From the NCBI GenBank assembly GCA_030998225.1, contig JAPYXD010000250.1:1116001-1180000 (forward strand): DNA of 64,000 nt. The letters are read 5' to 3'. The notes beneath the pieces are model-generated. The model did no database searches, was not told the origin of the DNA, and was given only the letters and a program-made list of their open reading frames with translations. This stretch comes from Diplolepis rosae (lineage: Eukaryota > Arthropoda > Insecta > Hymenoptera > Diplolepididae). Position 1 is the stretch's first letter; every line of letters begins with the position of its first letter. Shown piece after piece: positions 21,759 through 33,269 of the stretch. The position numbers and the translations under genes were made by a program.

Positions 21759-23414
21759 TCATTGAAAAATAGTGAAGTAAGTTACTACCTTACGAGAAAT
21801 GTAAACGAATGAGCCATTCTCCAATAGAAGACGTGGGTAGTGAAGTAAAAAATGAAATTTGGGTTTTAAATGACCAAATAATTTAAGGTACAAAGAATGG
21901 AAATCTTTAATTAATTTCGCTGAAACAAGACTACCGTTCCTTCTAATGCGCGGATTTGTTGCAATGTCTATTATTTGTCTTAAGAGTTTGTACATAGCCC
22001 AATGCTCATTTTGCAGACCATTCGAGTATTGCTCGGGAACTAAATGTCCTATAATGAGTCCTAAGTAACGAATTAAACACAGACTTTCAGCAGCTGAAAT
22101 ATTTAACATTGATTCAGTATCTCTCAAACGATGTGCGATAATTTTAGGTGGTTTATTACCACTTTCGGTCACACCGTAAGAGAAATTTTTAACAAGATTA
22201 TTAAAAGTTTGTAGGGAAACAAATTTTTAGTAAAAATGAACATGTCTAGAAGATCTTTCAAGAAATATAAACACACACCCTCAAATACGTCGTGCATTAC
22301 ATCCACAGTTATATTTTCAGTCACATGAAAACCATTGACGCTATTGAAGGCACAATTCTCTTTGACACCAGTTTCTGTCCCGTTTTTGACTAAAACGTCC
22401 AATTCGTAATTAGTTTCGTTTCTTAATAATGATGGATCTTCTTTAACTGTTGAATGCATTTCTAAACGGTGCATATTACAAACTCTACATGGATAATTGG
22501 CGGTAAAGCCTTCAACGAATCCTAAAATGCTACTGAGACCCAAGTTATCGCCGATTATTAATACAAGCTGAAATTTTACTCGGTGAGATACATTATTAAT
22601 TAAAATCGTTATACCCGTGGATTCAAGAAAATTAAGTTCATCAACCGAACTTTGAAAAACTTCGGCGTTATCACTTTTTTTTATCATTGGTTACAATTAA
22701 TGAATAAAATAAAATACTACTTAAACGAGATGCAATTTGTGGTGGAAGACAAGCTATTGATGCATAAAGAGCACCTAACTTTTGGTTACCCGCGTGACTG
22801 CCCAAACAATTACCAACTTCCAAATCATCATAGAATAGAAAGATAGGTAAAACTATTTCGTTAACAAACTTTCCTGAATAATTCCGTATCCATAAGTCAG
22901 CCTGAATTACATTTGTAATTATATTATTACGTCAACTCAATTCATCCATGTAATTTAAAATACGATCAAACATATTGGGTATTTCTAAAAACAGTTTCAA
23001 AGTTGTTCGCAAAGGAATACAGGTACCACGCAAAAATTTGAATCTTAAAACGACCGAATTATCAATCAGTTTTTTTTCCAATACAGTACCTATTTGTATT
23101 TTTTCTGCCTCTAGGAACCCTTTTTGTTGCAATATTTCGTTTCTCTCGTTATGTTTAGCTAAAGAATCAAACGCACCTCTATAGCTTTCAAAGCATTTAT
23201 TAACATTGTACAACGCAGTTTTTGAAATAGATTCTGTCTTCAATATTTTCAGAATGTCTTCTTTCAAATAATGCAAGAATATGCGTTTGATGAAATGTAT
23301 GAAAAAATCCATGAAATCTTGAACAGTTTTCAGTGGGTATTGAGGGTTAGCATACAAAGAGATAATGTACGTTAAAAAAGTATTGAAAACTATTTGTAAT
23401 GGAGAAGGAGCCAT
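21759..23414 (-). pseudogene. CACTA/EnSpm-like DDE transposase pseudogene
   Basis: Transposase core on the minus strand, about 550 codons. It begins APSPLQIVFNTFL (23414) and continues after an in-frame stop at 22932 with LFYDDLEVGNCLGSHAG (first acidic cluster) and LGALYASIACLPPQI. Next come LVLIIGDNLGLSSILGF with YPCRVC after it, NITVDVMHDVFEGVC, and LKPKFHFLLHYPRLL near the end. D...CxxC, DxMHDxxEGV and HFLxHYP are a constellation I recall from abundant uncharacterised transposase-like proteins of ants and other invertebrates, and it resembles CACTA TNP2. Frameshifts near 22680 (poly-A slip) and 22200 and the stop at 22932 inactivate it. The family label is provisional. Confidence 0.6.
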
Positions 23415-23852
23415 TTTTCAAATTATCGAATCACTTTCTAACACAAAGTGCGATAAAGTTCGGAAACGACTTCAAAATAAAGTAATATAAATAGTAATTA
23501 CATTTAAGTACGAAAGTGCTTTTTATATATCTCTATTTTTTAATTTCGGATTTCCTATCAATAAATAAAGTGATGTTCTAACACATATGTTATCTTGTGA
23601 TTGCTTCGAAATCCGAACTAACTAATATTTTATAGATATTTCTTTCATCTTTACTCTATAGAGTATAAATTATATAAACACATGTTTTCTTTCATAATCA
23701 CAAATTAGTTTAAAACTATCGAATAGCTGAACAAAAACTTAAAATCATGTTATACTACTAATCTTTTTATGAGAAGTTTATATCACTTTCAATTGAAACT
23801 AACTCATCAATATCTGGCTGCTCAGCCAAAAGTGGAGCAACGTTTCCTACTT

Positions 23853-24140
23853 TTACAACTTGTATATACTCTCTCTTGTATATACTCTCTTCATTAAGAA
23901 ATACCAATACTGGTCACATGTGTACGGCCAACATCTTAATGCCAATAGGCACTTGAAACATTGATCTACACCTTCTATTAGTCTTTTACATGGATACAAT
24001 TCCTTATTTAAAATAAGAAATACTTGATGTATTCCGGTTAATTCACCACGCAAAATCAAATATGGATGTATTTCAATTTCTCGTTGAGAAAATCCATTTT
24101 CAAAAGCAATCTTGTTATCATGAATATCGTCTGTCACCTA
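23853..24140 (-). pseudogene. accessory/N-terminal exon of the CACTA-like element
   Basis: Exon preceded on the minus strand by a TTTACATAG acceptor. It reads DDIHDNKIAFENGFSQ, IHPYLILRGELTGIHQVF and LIEGVDQCFKCLLAL. This resembles the small protein or C-terminal exon that accompanies the transposase in related elements. A 16-bp tandem duplication (CTTGTATATACTCTCT twice, about 23859-23890) sits at its end and probably shifts the frame, because the next codons stay open in another frame (NVAPLLAEQPDIDELV). Confidence 0.4.
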
Positions 24141-24189
24141 TGTAAAGTTAGAATTTTGTTATTAATGTAATGGTTACAAAAGTAATGTT

Positions 24190-24600
24190 TTGATGAAAAA
24201 AAATTTACTTTTATCTGGTATATGAAAGATCTAAATAAGTTATCCGGGGAAAAAAATTCATCAGTATTTACTGGAGCAGTTTTTTGAGGTGCAGAAGGTG
24301 TTTTTGGAGGTTCAGAAGTTCCTTTTTGAGGTGCAGAAGGTGTTTTTGGAGGTTCAGAAGTTCCTTTTTGAGGTGCAGAAGGTGTTTCTGGAGGTTCAGA
24401 AGTTCCGTTTTGAGGCGCAGAAGGTGTTTTTGGAGGTTGAGAAGTTTCTTTTTGAGGCGCAGAAGAGTTTTCATCTATCTTAAATCTTTTTGGTTTATTT
24501 TTTAAAATTTCCTTTTGTTTCAATTCATTATACTCTTGAAGTGATTTTGAAGTATTTAATAAATAAGACAATGCTATCAAGGCTACAATACAATTGTAAC
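24190..24600 (-). pseudogene. Pro/Gln-rich exon with 14-aa tandem repeats
   Basis: Minus-strand frame with basic start (KQKEILKNKPKRFKID) then about 4.5 copies of the 14-residue unit SAPQKGTSEPPKTP. It ends near a GTAAAT donor-like site (about 24210) facing the acceptor at 24140. It is probably an exon of the CACTA-like element's first gene. The repeat makes this stretch low complexity with no enzymatic motif. The reading frame continues to about 24600, where a GC-rich insertion begins. Confidence 0.4.
24286..24467. repeat. 42-bp tandem repeat
   Basis: About 4.5 units, plus-strand wording GAGGTGCAGAAGGTGTTTTT then GGAGGTTCAGAAGTTCC. 42 bp is 14 codons, so the minus-strand frame is kept. Confidence 0.9.
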
Positions 24601-25285
24601 ATCCCTACTTTCCCCCTTGCTGCCAGACGCTTCAGTCAGCCAGGGTTCGGTAGGAGTGGGGGTGTACGTGATGAAATTATCGAGTCGTGAGAAATTTAAA
24701 GTAGAAAAATAACAAAGATTTATTCAATTAGAAAATAAAATATAAATAGTTACAGATAAAATTGTGTGTTCGTGTGAGTGTAAATAATAAAGGTTAAGTG
24801 TGCCGGTGTCAGTGTGCGTGAACGAGTGGAATGTGTACGTGTGTGTGTGTGCGTGGGTGAAGAGCGCTGATGGTGTGCGCGAGTGTGGGCACAGGCCTGG
24901 CGGTCGCTTCGGTTGTAGACCGGTCATCGTGTCGCCGCAGTTCACAACGTTGTTTCTTCTGAAAACCCGGTCCATAATATTCATTTTCCGGACTAGGTCG
25001 TCGCGCGTACATAATACAGCGTTGAGTCCGGCCTCTTGTCCAAGGCGCGTTGACCTTTCGTCTGGGTCGTACGTCCGTAAGTCTGTCGTGGTCTTGGTCA
25101 GCTGTCCGGCTTAGGGATAGACGTTCCCAGCGGTATCTGGGCAATGCCTCGCCTTCTAGACCTCGGCCCCGGCGGTATCCGTAGGGCCGAGGTTTCAGGT
25201 AAGTCAGGTCGGTCGGTCTGTCTGTCGTGACGGTTGGGTCTTGACACCCTGGTAGAGGTCGGTTACGCGCGGCATGTGCTCGGAA

Positions 25286-25395
25286 ATGTTCGGTAGTGCG
25301 TCGGGAGTGTTCGGGAGTGCGTCGGGAGCGTTCGAGAGTGTTCGGGAGTGTTCGGGAGTGTGTCGTCAGTGTTCGGGAGTGTTCGGGTCGTTTCG
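25286..25395. repeat. GTGTTCGGGA minisatellite
   Basis: About ten degenerate units of the 10-mer GTGTTCGGGA, interspersed with GTGCGTCGGGA variants. Confidence 0.85.
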
Positions 25396-25432
25396 GTCGT
25401 GCGTCTGGATCACCTCGGGCACGTTCGCTGGC

Positions 25433-25880
25433 TGCCCCAGGTAGAACTTGGTCAGGGGCACCTGACGCCGAGGTCTACGCTTCGCCGAGGACCAATCATG
25501 GGAGCGCCCATCCATTGGCACTCGACGTTGGGAAGCACTGGTCTGCTCGTTGGTTCGTCGCGGACGACGTCCAATGGCCGCCCCAGGTAGAACTTGGTCA
25601 GGGGCACCTGACGCCGAGATCTACGCTCCGCCGAGGAACAATCATGGGAGCGCCCATCCATTGTTACTCGACGTGGGGGGCCACCAGCCGTCTGATGGGT
25701 CATCGTCTGGGAGGACATTTCCTGGAGGACCCTGAGAAGCACTCAAGCAGGGGCACCTGACGCTGAGTGCTGCTCGCACCGAGAGCTGACCATGGGAGCG
25801 CCCGTCCGTCAACGCTCGGTCCGGTTCCTCCAGGTATGGAGTCGGTCGGTACGGAGATACCCTTCTATGGGAGCACCCAT
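25433..25880. repeat. about 147-bp direct repeats with a conserved mini-hairpin
   Basis: CCCCAGGTAGAACTTGGTCA to ACTCGACG occurs at 25434-25531 and 25581-25675. More degenerate units follow. Each unit carries ATGGGAGCRCCCATC, itself a small hairpin, at about 25498, 25644, 25791 (with one change) and 25868. Confidence 0.8.
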
Positions 25881-25965
25881 CAGAAGAGGCATCTCCTGCC
25901 GTCCGTCCAGTGCGACGCTCCGGTGTGACCCGGCTCGCCGCCCCGGGCAAACTGCCGTTCCAGTC

Positions 25966-26125
25966 AGTGATCCCAGAACGTGGGAGCTGGCGGCCCCCAC
26001 CATAGACCCCACCAGGTCGTGGCTTCTTCCTCGCTCGACTGCCATAGATTGGTTGAATAAGGAAGACACAATGTGCTCGAGGCATCTATGTTGAGGGCCG
26101 CCAGCTCCCACATCCTGGGATCACT
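25966..26125. repeat. 31-bp inverted repeat
   Basis: AGTGATCCCAGAACGTGGGA (25966 on) pairs with the reverse complement ending at 26125, 31 bp with about two mismatches, separated by about 98 bp. Confidence 0.85.
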
Positions 26126-26306
26126 GGTTCCAGTGCTGCGGTCCTTCCCTATATCTCGTTCGTACATTTTTCATTGAAAGTATATTTATCATCCTTGTCT
26201 TGTAAACAATCATATTTTTTGTTTTGAACTCAGATCAAATAGTTATTAAACTAAATAATAAATTTGTACTCAATATTATTAAAAAGTTATAAATACATTA
26301 CCTAAT

Positions 26307-26525
26307 TCAACTGTTTTATTTATTGTTTGTTGGCTGAGCTGTTTCTTATGAGTAAAACCTGCCAATTTTAATTCAGTTCTCCAATGCTTGTAACGGGTGT
26401 ACAGTAAACGTGACTGACCAGTATCAGCCTCAGAATCCGGCTCAATATATATATGGTCATCATCATAATACGGAAATAATTGCTGGATTTGTATACGTAA
26501 AGCTTTAAGTTGTTCATTATCTAAT
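26307..26525 (-). pseudogene. candidate first exon of the CACTA-like element
   Basis: Minus-strand open segment between a CTACAG acceptor and a GTAATG donor. It reads LKALRIQIQQLFPYYDDD, IEPDSEADTGQSRLLYTRY and HWRTELKLAGF. It has the right strand and position to be spliced to the Pro-rich exon, with the GC-rich insertion in the intervening intron. No domain recognised. Confidence 0.35.
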
Positions 26526-26782
26526 CTGTAGAAAAAAATTTTAAATGTTTAAACTTCATGAAATGATTATAGCAAGGCATTGAGTTAGTACACATTTTAT
26601 TTTCTAACTACAATGGTTGTATACAGCAATTCAAAGGCTCCTGTATACTACAACACGGAGAAACTTTTTATATCAATTTTTACTATAGAATTTTTCAATT
26701 TAGGGAAAAACGTATCACTTTGAGAATTTTTGTTAGTAAAAATACTAAACTTTATAATAATGATATGAAACTTCAGCATAGT

Positions 26783-28214
26783 TTATAGAATCTGTAGTAT
26801 TCCGATGCCAGTTAGCTGTAATTTTGCACCTGCCCTGGAGGGGCAAATTACTTCTGCTGTTGTTCCTTCCAATAATAAGTATATCCATCCACCCAAGAAT
26901 TTTATGGGTTGGAAGTAAGGGTCCTCCTTGTAGGACACCTGGACTTCACATAGCCGAAACGCCTCCGCAGTTGAATTGTTTAGAAGCGCACTCTCGCACG
27001 CTTCGCGTGTTGATGTTTCGTATATAGGCGATTTGCTTGAACGAAGGTAGAAACTTCCCAGGTCTTTGCATTGGTCCATCTCCTCTTGGTTCATCAGGAT
27101 GTGGGTCCAGCGTGACTCCTCCATGGTGATGTGGGAGAATGCGGAACGAACGTATGCTATTCCTGAGCTGTTCTTCAGGATGGATTGCATTACTGGTACT
27201 GAGTGTAGTTGATACAAGGTGTAGTCAGTTTTATCTACTAATGCGATGTTCAAACACACCTTCAGTCTTTTGTTCTCGCAGACGATAGTAGCTGTCGCTA
27301 TTTGTGAAAGATCCTCGATGCTCATTATAGGGCCTGGAATTGGAAATACAGCCGTCGGTGAGTGATCTTGTATGTCCCGGAAAATTGGCTCCATTTGCTC
27401 AGGGTTTAGTAGCGAGGGATGCAGCATTCCCCGTCGAGCAGAGTACACGATTCCCAAGAGCCGGGCAGCCGCCCGAAGGTGTTCGTCTAGTACCATTTCC
27501 AAGGCGCGTAGCACACTCGTGAGCATCTGAGTGTAATTGAGTTTGAGAAGTTAGGCAGACACGTGATACATCCTTTCCTGAATACTCATGAATTGGGATC
27601 TGAATTCCATTTGGTGTTCCTCATAGGCCTCAAGTTGTCCATGCATTTCCTCAAATTGAGCTCTGATTACATGAGTCTGATTGATGTCGTTGATCTCGTT
27701 TTCAATCCGTTGTCTATCCTCGTAGGTCACGAGGCCAGCAACTGCGCCGATCATGCTTCCCAGGAATCCTAGCAACGGGTTTTTTTTACGCTTCCTCAGG
27801 CTGTTGTCGGGCAGGTGCGTTGGTAGCCTAGTCCTTGTTTGCCGACGCAATTCGTTCATTTCACGGATTATTTCTCTTTGGAGATTTCTGGCAGCCTTTA
27901 ATTTAGTTTCTAGGTGATATTCCAACACAAGTTTCTCACACTCTCCTTCTAAAATTGGTTTGCATAACCCAGGGAGAACCTTCAGCTTGCGTCTATAGTC
28001 CTCCAAATACTTATGCAACTTGTAGGTGTCAAGGAAGGTGGCAACCCTCCATGTGGTCGCTGTGCGTCTTACCAAGCCCTGGTGTTCGTCATATACCAGT
28101 GCTGGCCTCGAAAGGAAACATTCGATAGAACTGGTCCTTATCTTCCTGGCATGCGGTGCTCGTAATAACCTTAAACAGGGCCGCTAGTTCCATCAGACAC
28201 ATGACGGTGCTCAT
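26783..28214 (-). pseudogene. envelope pseudogene of gypsy-type element A
   Basis: Remnant of a retroelement envelope glycoprotein of the baculovirus-F-like kind, on the minus strand after the integrase. A hydrophobic leader starts at about 28214. A frameshift near 28100 separates it from the next open part. That part has coiled-coil-like character and a basic cleavage-type cluster followed by a hydrophobic fusion-peptide-like segment (about 27760-27790). An in-frame stop at 27551 precedes the second part (26783-27526), which has scattered Cys. The frame ends before any membrane span, so the C terminus is lost. Architecture and neighbours support the call. Confidence 0.65.
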
Positions 28215-28424
28215 CTTTGGATAAACTACGGAATTCATAATTTACTTTAGTTTTGGATTGATTTTCAGAATCCAAGCACGCGTCACCGGGATCATCTGGA
28301 AGAAGGTTTCATCTTTCATGAATATGATATAGAGGCGTATACACACGTTTGTCTGTACACGCCTTTAGATCCTCTGATAAGTGGCGTATCTCTGACTCCA
28401 ACGTCTCCCTGAAACGTGCGCTAA

Positions 28425-29735
28425 TCAGTCTCTGTTCTCACGATTTTTAAAGATCAGAAGCTTGTCAGCGTGTTTTACGTGACGTTTTCCATCTTCGTCT
28501 TCCAGGATTACATTATTGTTTTCTGTAAACCCCACAATTCTAAACGGACGTTCTCTTCTGCTATCAAACTTCCCTTCCCTTACTTCCTTGATGGTATATA
28601 CCTGATGACCGATCTTGCCCTTTAACGGTCGAGACTTCCGATCATACGCTTCCTTCGAATGGGCCTTAGCCTTAATCAGATTTCGCACCGCGATTCTCTG
28701 TATTTCTGATAGCCGAACTACAAAGTAGCGTAAGTAGGTTCCATACGTTTCTAGTTACTCTCCTTGAGGAAAAGAACTGGGCATTCTGGCTATTCTCCCA
28801 AATACTGACTCATAAGGCGTGAAGTTACTTGCCTCGTGTACGGAAGTATTATACGCAACCATAGCAAAAGGGAGCAAGCGATCCCAGTTGTCTTAATCCT
28901 TTGCATAGTGTTTAATATAGTCGGGTAGCACAATATGACTTCTCTCCAGAGATCCATTGGTCTGGAGTCGGTACCTAGAAGTCGTTAACTGTTTTACGTT
29001 AAACAACTTCTCTAATGTTCGCATTAGTTGGCTTACGAAGCTTCCCATCCTGTTCGTCAATATTGCTCTCGGAGCACCATACTGAGAGAAGAGATTCGTT
29101 GCAACGGCGTGCGCAATGGTGGTGGTTTTCAAATTTGGTATTGAAACTGCGATACAGTACTAACTGAAGTTATCTTGCATTGTGAGAATATGGCGGCTGC
29201 CTTAGGGTGTAGTATGCAATTTCCCCACCGTGTCAAGAGAAACCTTATCAAAAGGCTCCGCTGGCGTATCAGTAATGAGCATGGGTTCTCGTGTGTGCGC
29301 CCGTACTAGTTTCTGCTCAAAACAACTTATGCAGCCGCGAATGAATTCGGTGACCTGATCTCGCAAACAAGGCCAAGTGTACCGTTCCCTAATGCGACGA
29401 TATGTCTTGGTTATATTCTTGGGGCTCCCGATAAGATCGTCGTGATTTTCGGCTATTATTTTTGGTCTCATTTCAGGAGGTGGGACTTCTATTTCTCCAT
29501 GGCAGAGTGTGACTGTGATGTCACCACCCCGGAATATTTCTGACACATGGTCGGTCATTTTATTCTAAGTTAATGACACCAGGAGATCTCCCGTATTCGT
29601 TATTCAAATGTTGGTCTGCTTATCCCTTTTAAGGGCCAGATAAAAGTTTCTGAATCCCTGGGTTACATCCTTCCAGTCCACCTCATCGAAATGTCGCCTT
29701 TCACTAAAATCGAATAAGTTTTGTGTTGACCGTGT
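28425..29735 (-). pseudogene. integrase part of pol, gypsy-type element A
   Basis: Minus-strand frame with several stops (29604, 29202, 28893 and others) but no net frame change. It shows an H2C2-type zinc domain (TYRRIRERYTWPCLRDQV, then CISC), the integrase core with SLDTVGKL (first Asp), and YGAPRAILTNRMGSF, where the second catalytic Asp is Asn. LQTNGSLERSH contains the third residue. The C-terminal part (28425-28688) reads VYTIKEVREGKF and ends KLLIFKNRENRD. Upstream pol and gag are missing: at 29735 the sequence passes directly into LTR L2. Env follows at 28214. Confidence 0.8.
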
Positions 29736-31100
29736 GGGCAAAAGAGAGAATTGTCGTTTATTACTCCTATAATTGCAAGTCAACGGCACAAATCCTTGCA
29801 GGATAGTTGGGTTTCGTTTGAGTCTCCGTGAAGTAGAAAAACAACGATAAATCTTGCAGGAGATATGGTGCAAGTGATGAAAGTCCACCAGCAACTGATG
29901 TGATCAATTGTCCGCTTACGTATCTTGCTAAGTACACGAGAAATGAATCAAACATGCACTTGTTAACAAGATAGGTTAGTTCGTCCCGATTTCAGAAATG
30001 AATCGCTATTAAACGACACGACTAAATACGACGATACACGTAATCCAAAGGAACTATCTAGCACTACGGTTTCCGGACTTGCACCACTTAAGGACCAAGC
30101 ATTTTATTCACCAAGTACCGAATGTAGAATTGCTCATAGAAATCCACTGAGACTTACGTTTATCGAAGGGTCTGCTCACGATGTTGAATTACCGGTCCGA
30201 ACCTAATAACCGTAAAACTGCTCGGAACTTAATGACAAACTTCCAGAGGTGGATCTGGGGTATATATATTATTGGATCTTCCAATAGTGACTGCAGTAGG
30301 AGCGGATCGCGCAACATTGTATAAAGTCACGCGCGGTGCAATTCTGTATAAAGTCACGTTTGATAAAGATCTATGTTTTCTCTCACCACGGTCTATTACT
30401 ATTGGTCAATGTTGATTTGCAATTTGGATTTTATATCCCTTCTATTCTCTCTCTTACCTATTTTTATTTCTAATCAACAAGTAGATCCAGGTATGACTAA
30501 GAATACCTGCATCTACTTAGTTGTAGCTTATATTTTATGTATTACAGCCTATGATTGATTGATTGATTGATTGATTGATTTTCTATAATCAATCAATCCT
30601 TATATTTATGATAAGATGTTTTCTTACATGTAGATTGTTTATGATTATCTGCTAAATTATTATTGATTTTTACCAATATTAATAATAATTGTATGCTTAA
30701 TTACTAACGGAGACAGTATAATCATTACTTATTAAAGAAATAATAAGTCAATGTTAATGGCGCCATACCAGCAACCTGTTACCGTCTCACTAGGTTACTA
30801 GCGCTGCATCACTGTTTTATCGACGCGCGGCATGATTCACTCACTAATTACCGCGCGGGCAATTACCATATAGACCGAGTAATCCTCTTTATCACTTGTT
30901 ATCAAGTGTCGAGCCGATTTATCGATGTGAGGTAGCGCATTAGTTTACCTCTGTAGAACAGTTACCCGGTCCAGATAGTAATTACGATAAGACTGAATTT
31001 AAAGAATATTTACTACTTAGTCACACTACTGTATGACATATTGCTCATATGCAGGGGCAACAATAAAAAGTTAAAAATTTAATGTTACCGGGATGTAACA
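29735..31100 (-). repeat. LTR copy L2, truncated
   Basis: Collinear with L1 from GGCAAAAGAGAGAATTGTC to GTAGAACA and continuing through GTTACCCGGTCCAGATAG to its end GGGATGTAACA at 31100. It lacks the last about 550 bp (the part equal to 8186-8756 in L1). A polypurine tract adjoins at 31101, so this is the 3' LTR of a minus-strand element whose interior lies to the right. Confidence 0.85.
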
Positions 31101-31115
31101 GTCCTCCCTCCTTAG
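31101..31115 (-). promoter_or_regulatory. polypurine tract PPT2 (copy 1)
   Basis: On the minus strand CTAAGGAGGGAGGAC directly precedes the LTR start TGTTACATCCC. In LTR retroelements this primes plus-strand synthesis. The identical tract is at 44358-44372, and nearly the same tract lies at 37428 and 52796. Confidence 0.8.
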
Positions 31116-31494
31116 AACAATCATCGTCCCCGATAAAAATTATAGGGGTTTTCGGGTTAAGTGAATTCCGTTTTTGATGAGTAATTGCGTCTTGTCTCGG
31201 TGGCTCGTTATGCGTGTGATGCGTGGAGGCTCCAGGTATCCCAGGTAAGTGCAGCAGTTCTTCTCATTTCTAGTTGTCATAAGAGCATTATTTTTTAATT
31301 TGGTATTCTTCTATTTCTAATACTATTAATGTTATACTGCTGCTGCTTATGGCTGGTTTCATCGGATGACATAATTTACGTCCTAATTAGACGCGGCGTT
31401 TTTGGTGTTTTGTTCTTTCACTTAGGCTTTGTGCATGCTGAGAATTTTGCTACCCGAGGATTCAGCTGACGTGGAGTGATGTCATTTTCCAGAG

Positions 31495-33098
31495 ATGCTG
31501 GATAGCGATGCCATGCTGTGGCTGCCGTGAGTCAATTTTCTATAGAAGTTGACATGGCGATTTTGGATTTTATACATTGTCGTGGTGCATCTGGGTTTCA
31601 TGCTGTCGTCTTGGTGGGAATTATAGCGGATGCCAGGGATTTATAGTGATGTCATGTGCTGGGTGCAGGGCCATCTGCTTGTTTTTGCTATCAGTTTTCT
31701 GGTAATCATTGACAGTGACACATCCAGCTCCAGCTCCGTCACCATGTCCTATGAGGACTTCTACCTCGATCAGGGCCACCTCCTTCCCTTGAAGAGGGGA
31801 TCTTCTGTAGTGCCCGAGAGCGGTGGTAAGTACTCTTTATCCGTTCCTTCGAGTGCAATGCTTCTGACCGGATGTTAATTAATTTTTCCCTACAAGTGCG
31901 TTAAGAGATGTCGGGTTCATTAAGTCGGGCTGACTCTTTTGATTCTTTTCTCGCGGAATGCTTTAGTGTTCCCACGTCGACAATTGATGACAGTAATGCA
32001 ATGGAATTAACGTGCGACCCGGTTGTGCAGAGTGCGGCTGACTATGATTTGTCGTTGCTAGGGCCGGTCGATGAGGGTCAATCCGTGGCTGAAACAGCCC
32101 CCGTGGATGTCTCCAGTGGTGCTGCTTCATGCCGGGTAGCATGAAGCTCCGGGTCTCGGAGATCGAAGACTTCCTGTGTGTGCATCAGTTCGCGTTTTGG
32201 CGCGCTTCCCCTAGTGCTGCGATACCTTTAATAATTTCGCTGTGCCGTGATGAACTAGGGTTGCGGGTTGAAAAGGCTGATTTTGCCCTGGTTAGGGAAC
32301 TAGATCGCCGACGATACGGATTTTCATTGCGCGTGCCGACCGTCGTCCTAAAAATCTGTTTTTATTGTTTACTTGTACTAATCTCCCTTTACTTTTGTTT
32401 GTTTGTTTCAGTTATACACGGTCGTTCTCGTAGACAGCTGCGGTGCCGACCCGGGTTGTTCTTGGCCAAGGTCCGGCTCTTTGGTACAAAGATTGCCAAC
32501 CACCTGTTCGAGGGTCAACGTTGTAGTCGAACGGCTTGTACTGGACGTGCCAGGGGCACTGTTGGGGGTCCGAGCCAAAGTAGTGCCAAAAAGGAAGTTT
32601 TTGCGGCTCATTACCTTGCTTCCCTCGAGCAGGCGGCGACGATCCACCAAGAGCTTGCCAGTGAGCGAGCTGCAGAGCTGCTGTCACTTGTGAACGCCCA
32701 CATGACCACTCCTGCAGCGTGAAACTGTGTTCACTGGCCTCCTTCGTCTGCTGTTTGCCTGAGGTGAGTCACAGTGAAGTTTTTCCTAGGTATTCATGTC
32801 TTAGTATAATATCGTTGACCTAATTTCTTCCTTTCTGCTTTTGTTTTCAGGGATTCTGGAGCTGCGGGGGTGTTTTGTCTATGTGGCAGATTCCTCCACT
32901 CTGGCTGGGGGTGTCCTTCCTGTCGGTGTGGGTCAAGTCCGGTAATTCTCCCCGGTAAGTGTAGTTTTCCTGTTCCTGAATGATTTGAAATTGTCCCTGA
33001 CTCAGGTGTTAATTTTTAACGTTTTCCTTTCCTTTTCAGCAATGCAGCCAGCTGAGGAAAGGTCGTCCAGGGAGAAAGATGTGGGGGATTATTATTGA
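31495..33098 (+). pseudogene. spliced gene carried antisense in region R, copy 1
   Basis: Unrecognised multi-exon gene. A non-coding first exon ends at 31244 (CCCAG|GTAAGT); intron 31245-31425. The coding start is probably ATG 31495 (MLDSDAMLWLP). Introns follow at 31527-31694 (168 nt), 31826-31905 (GTAAGT), to 32411 (TTTGTTTCAG), 32764-32850 (GTGAGT/TTTTCAG) and 32955-33039 (GTAAGT/TTTTCAG), all phase-compatible. The protein has an acidic Ser-rich N terminus (DSDTSSSSSVT), a basic middle (RSRRQLRCRPGL), a helical segment (ASERAAELLSLV), a Cys-rich module (VFCLCGRFLHSGWGCPSCRC) and an acidic tail ending DVGDYY-stop. Lesions: 1-nt deletion near 32137, loss of an exon end and donor near 32352, and Cys codon to TGA at 32720. 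It lies antisense to the env/LTR element. No family recognised. Confidence 0.7.
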
Positions 33099-33269
33099 TG
33101 TAATTAAAATAGTTGTATCTTAGCATTGAGTACTTGTGTAGTTATTGCATCTATTCTCTAGTTTTAGTTATTTTCATTCGTTCATTATACTTATTCAGTT
33201 GTAACATATATATTTGTAAGTACTTTCTCTTTATCTTTAATTAAATATGCCAAAACAAGGAAATCGCCT

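Larger units (their letters stand above)
24595..26165. mobile_element. GC-rich repeat-laden insertion
   Basis: Composition switches abruptly to GC-rich between two exons of the CACTA-like element and back to AT-rich at about 26165. The left edge reads TGTAACATCCC, LTR-like; I found no matching end or target duplication. It contains a 10-bp minisatellite (25286-25395), about 147-bp direct repeats, and a 31-bp inverted repeat. Overlapping long frames in several registers reflect base composition and are not called as genes. Confidence 0.55.

Noticed and set aside
25296..26167. Overlapping long open frames on both strands
   Set aside because: They overlap in several registers within GC-rich tandem repeats; composition explains them.
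32408..32687. Minus-strand open frames opposite the antisense gene
   Set aside because: Copy 2 does not preserve these frames, whereas the plus-strand frame is conserved with mostly silent or conservative changes.
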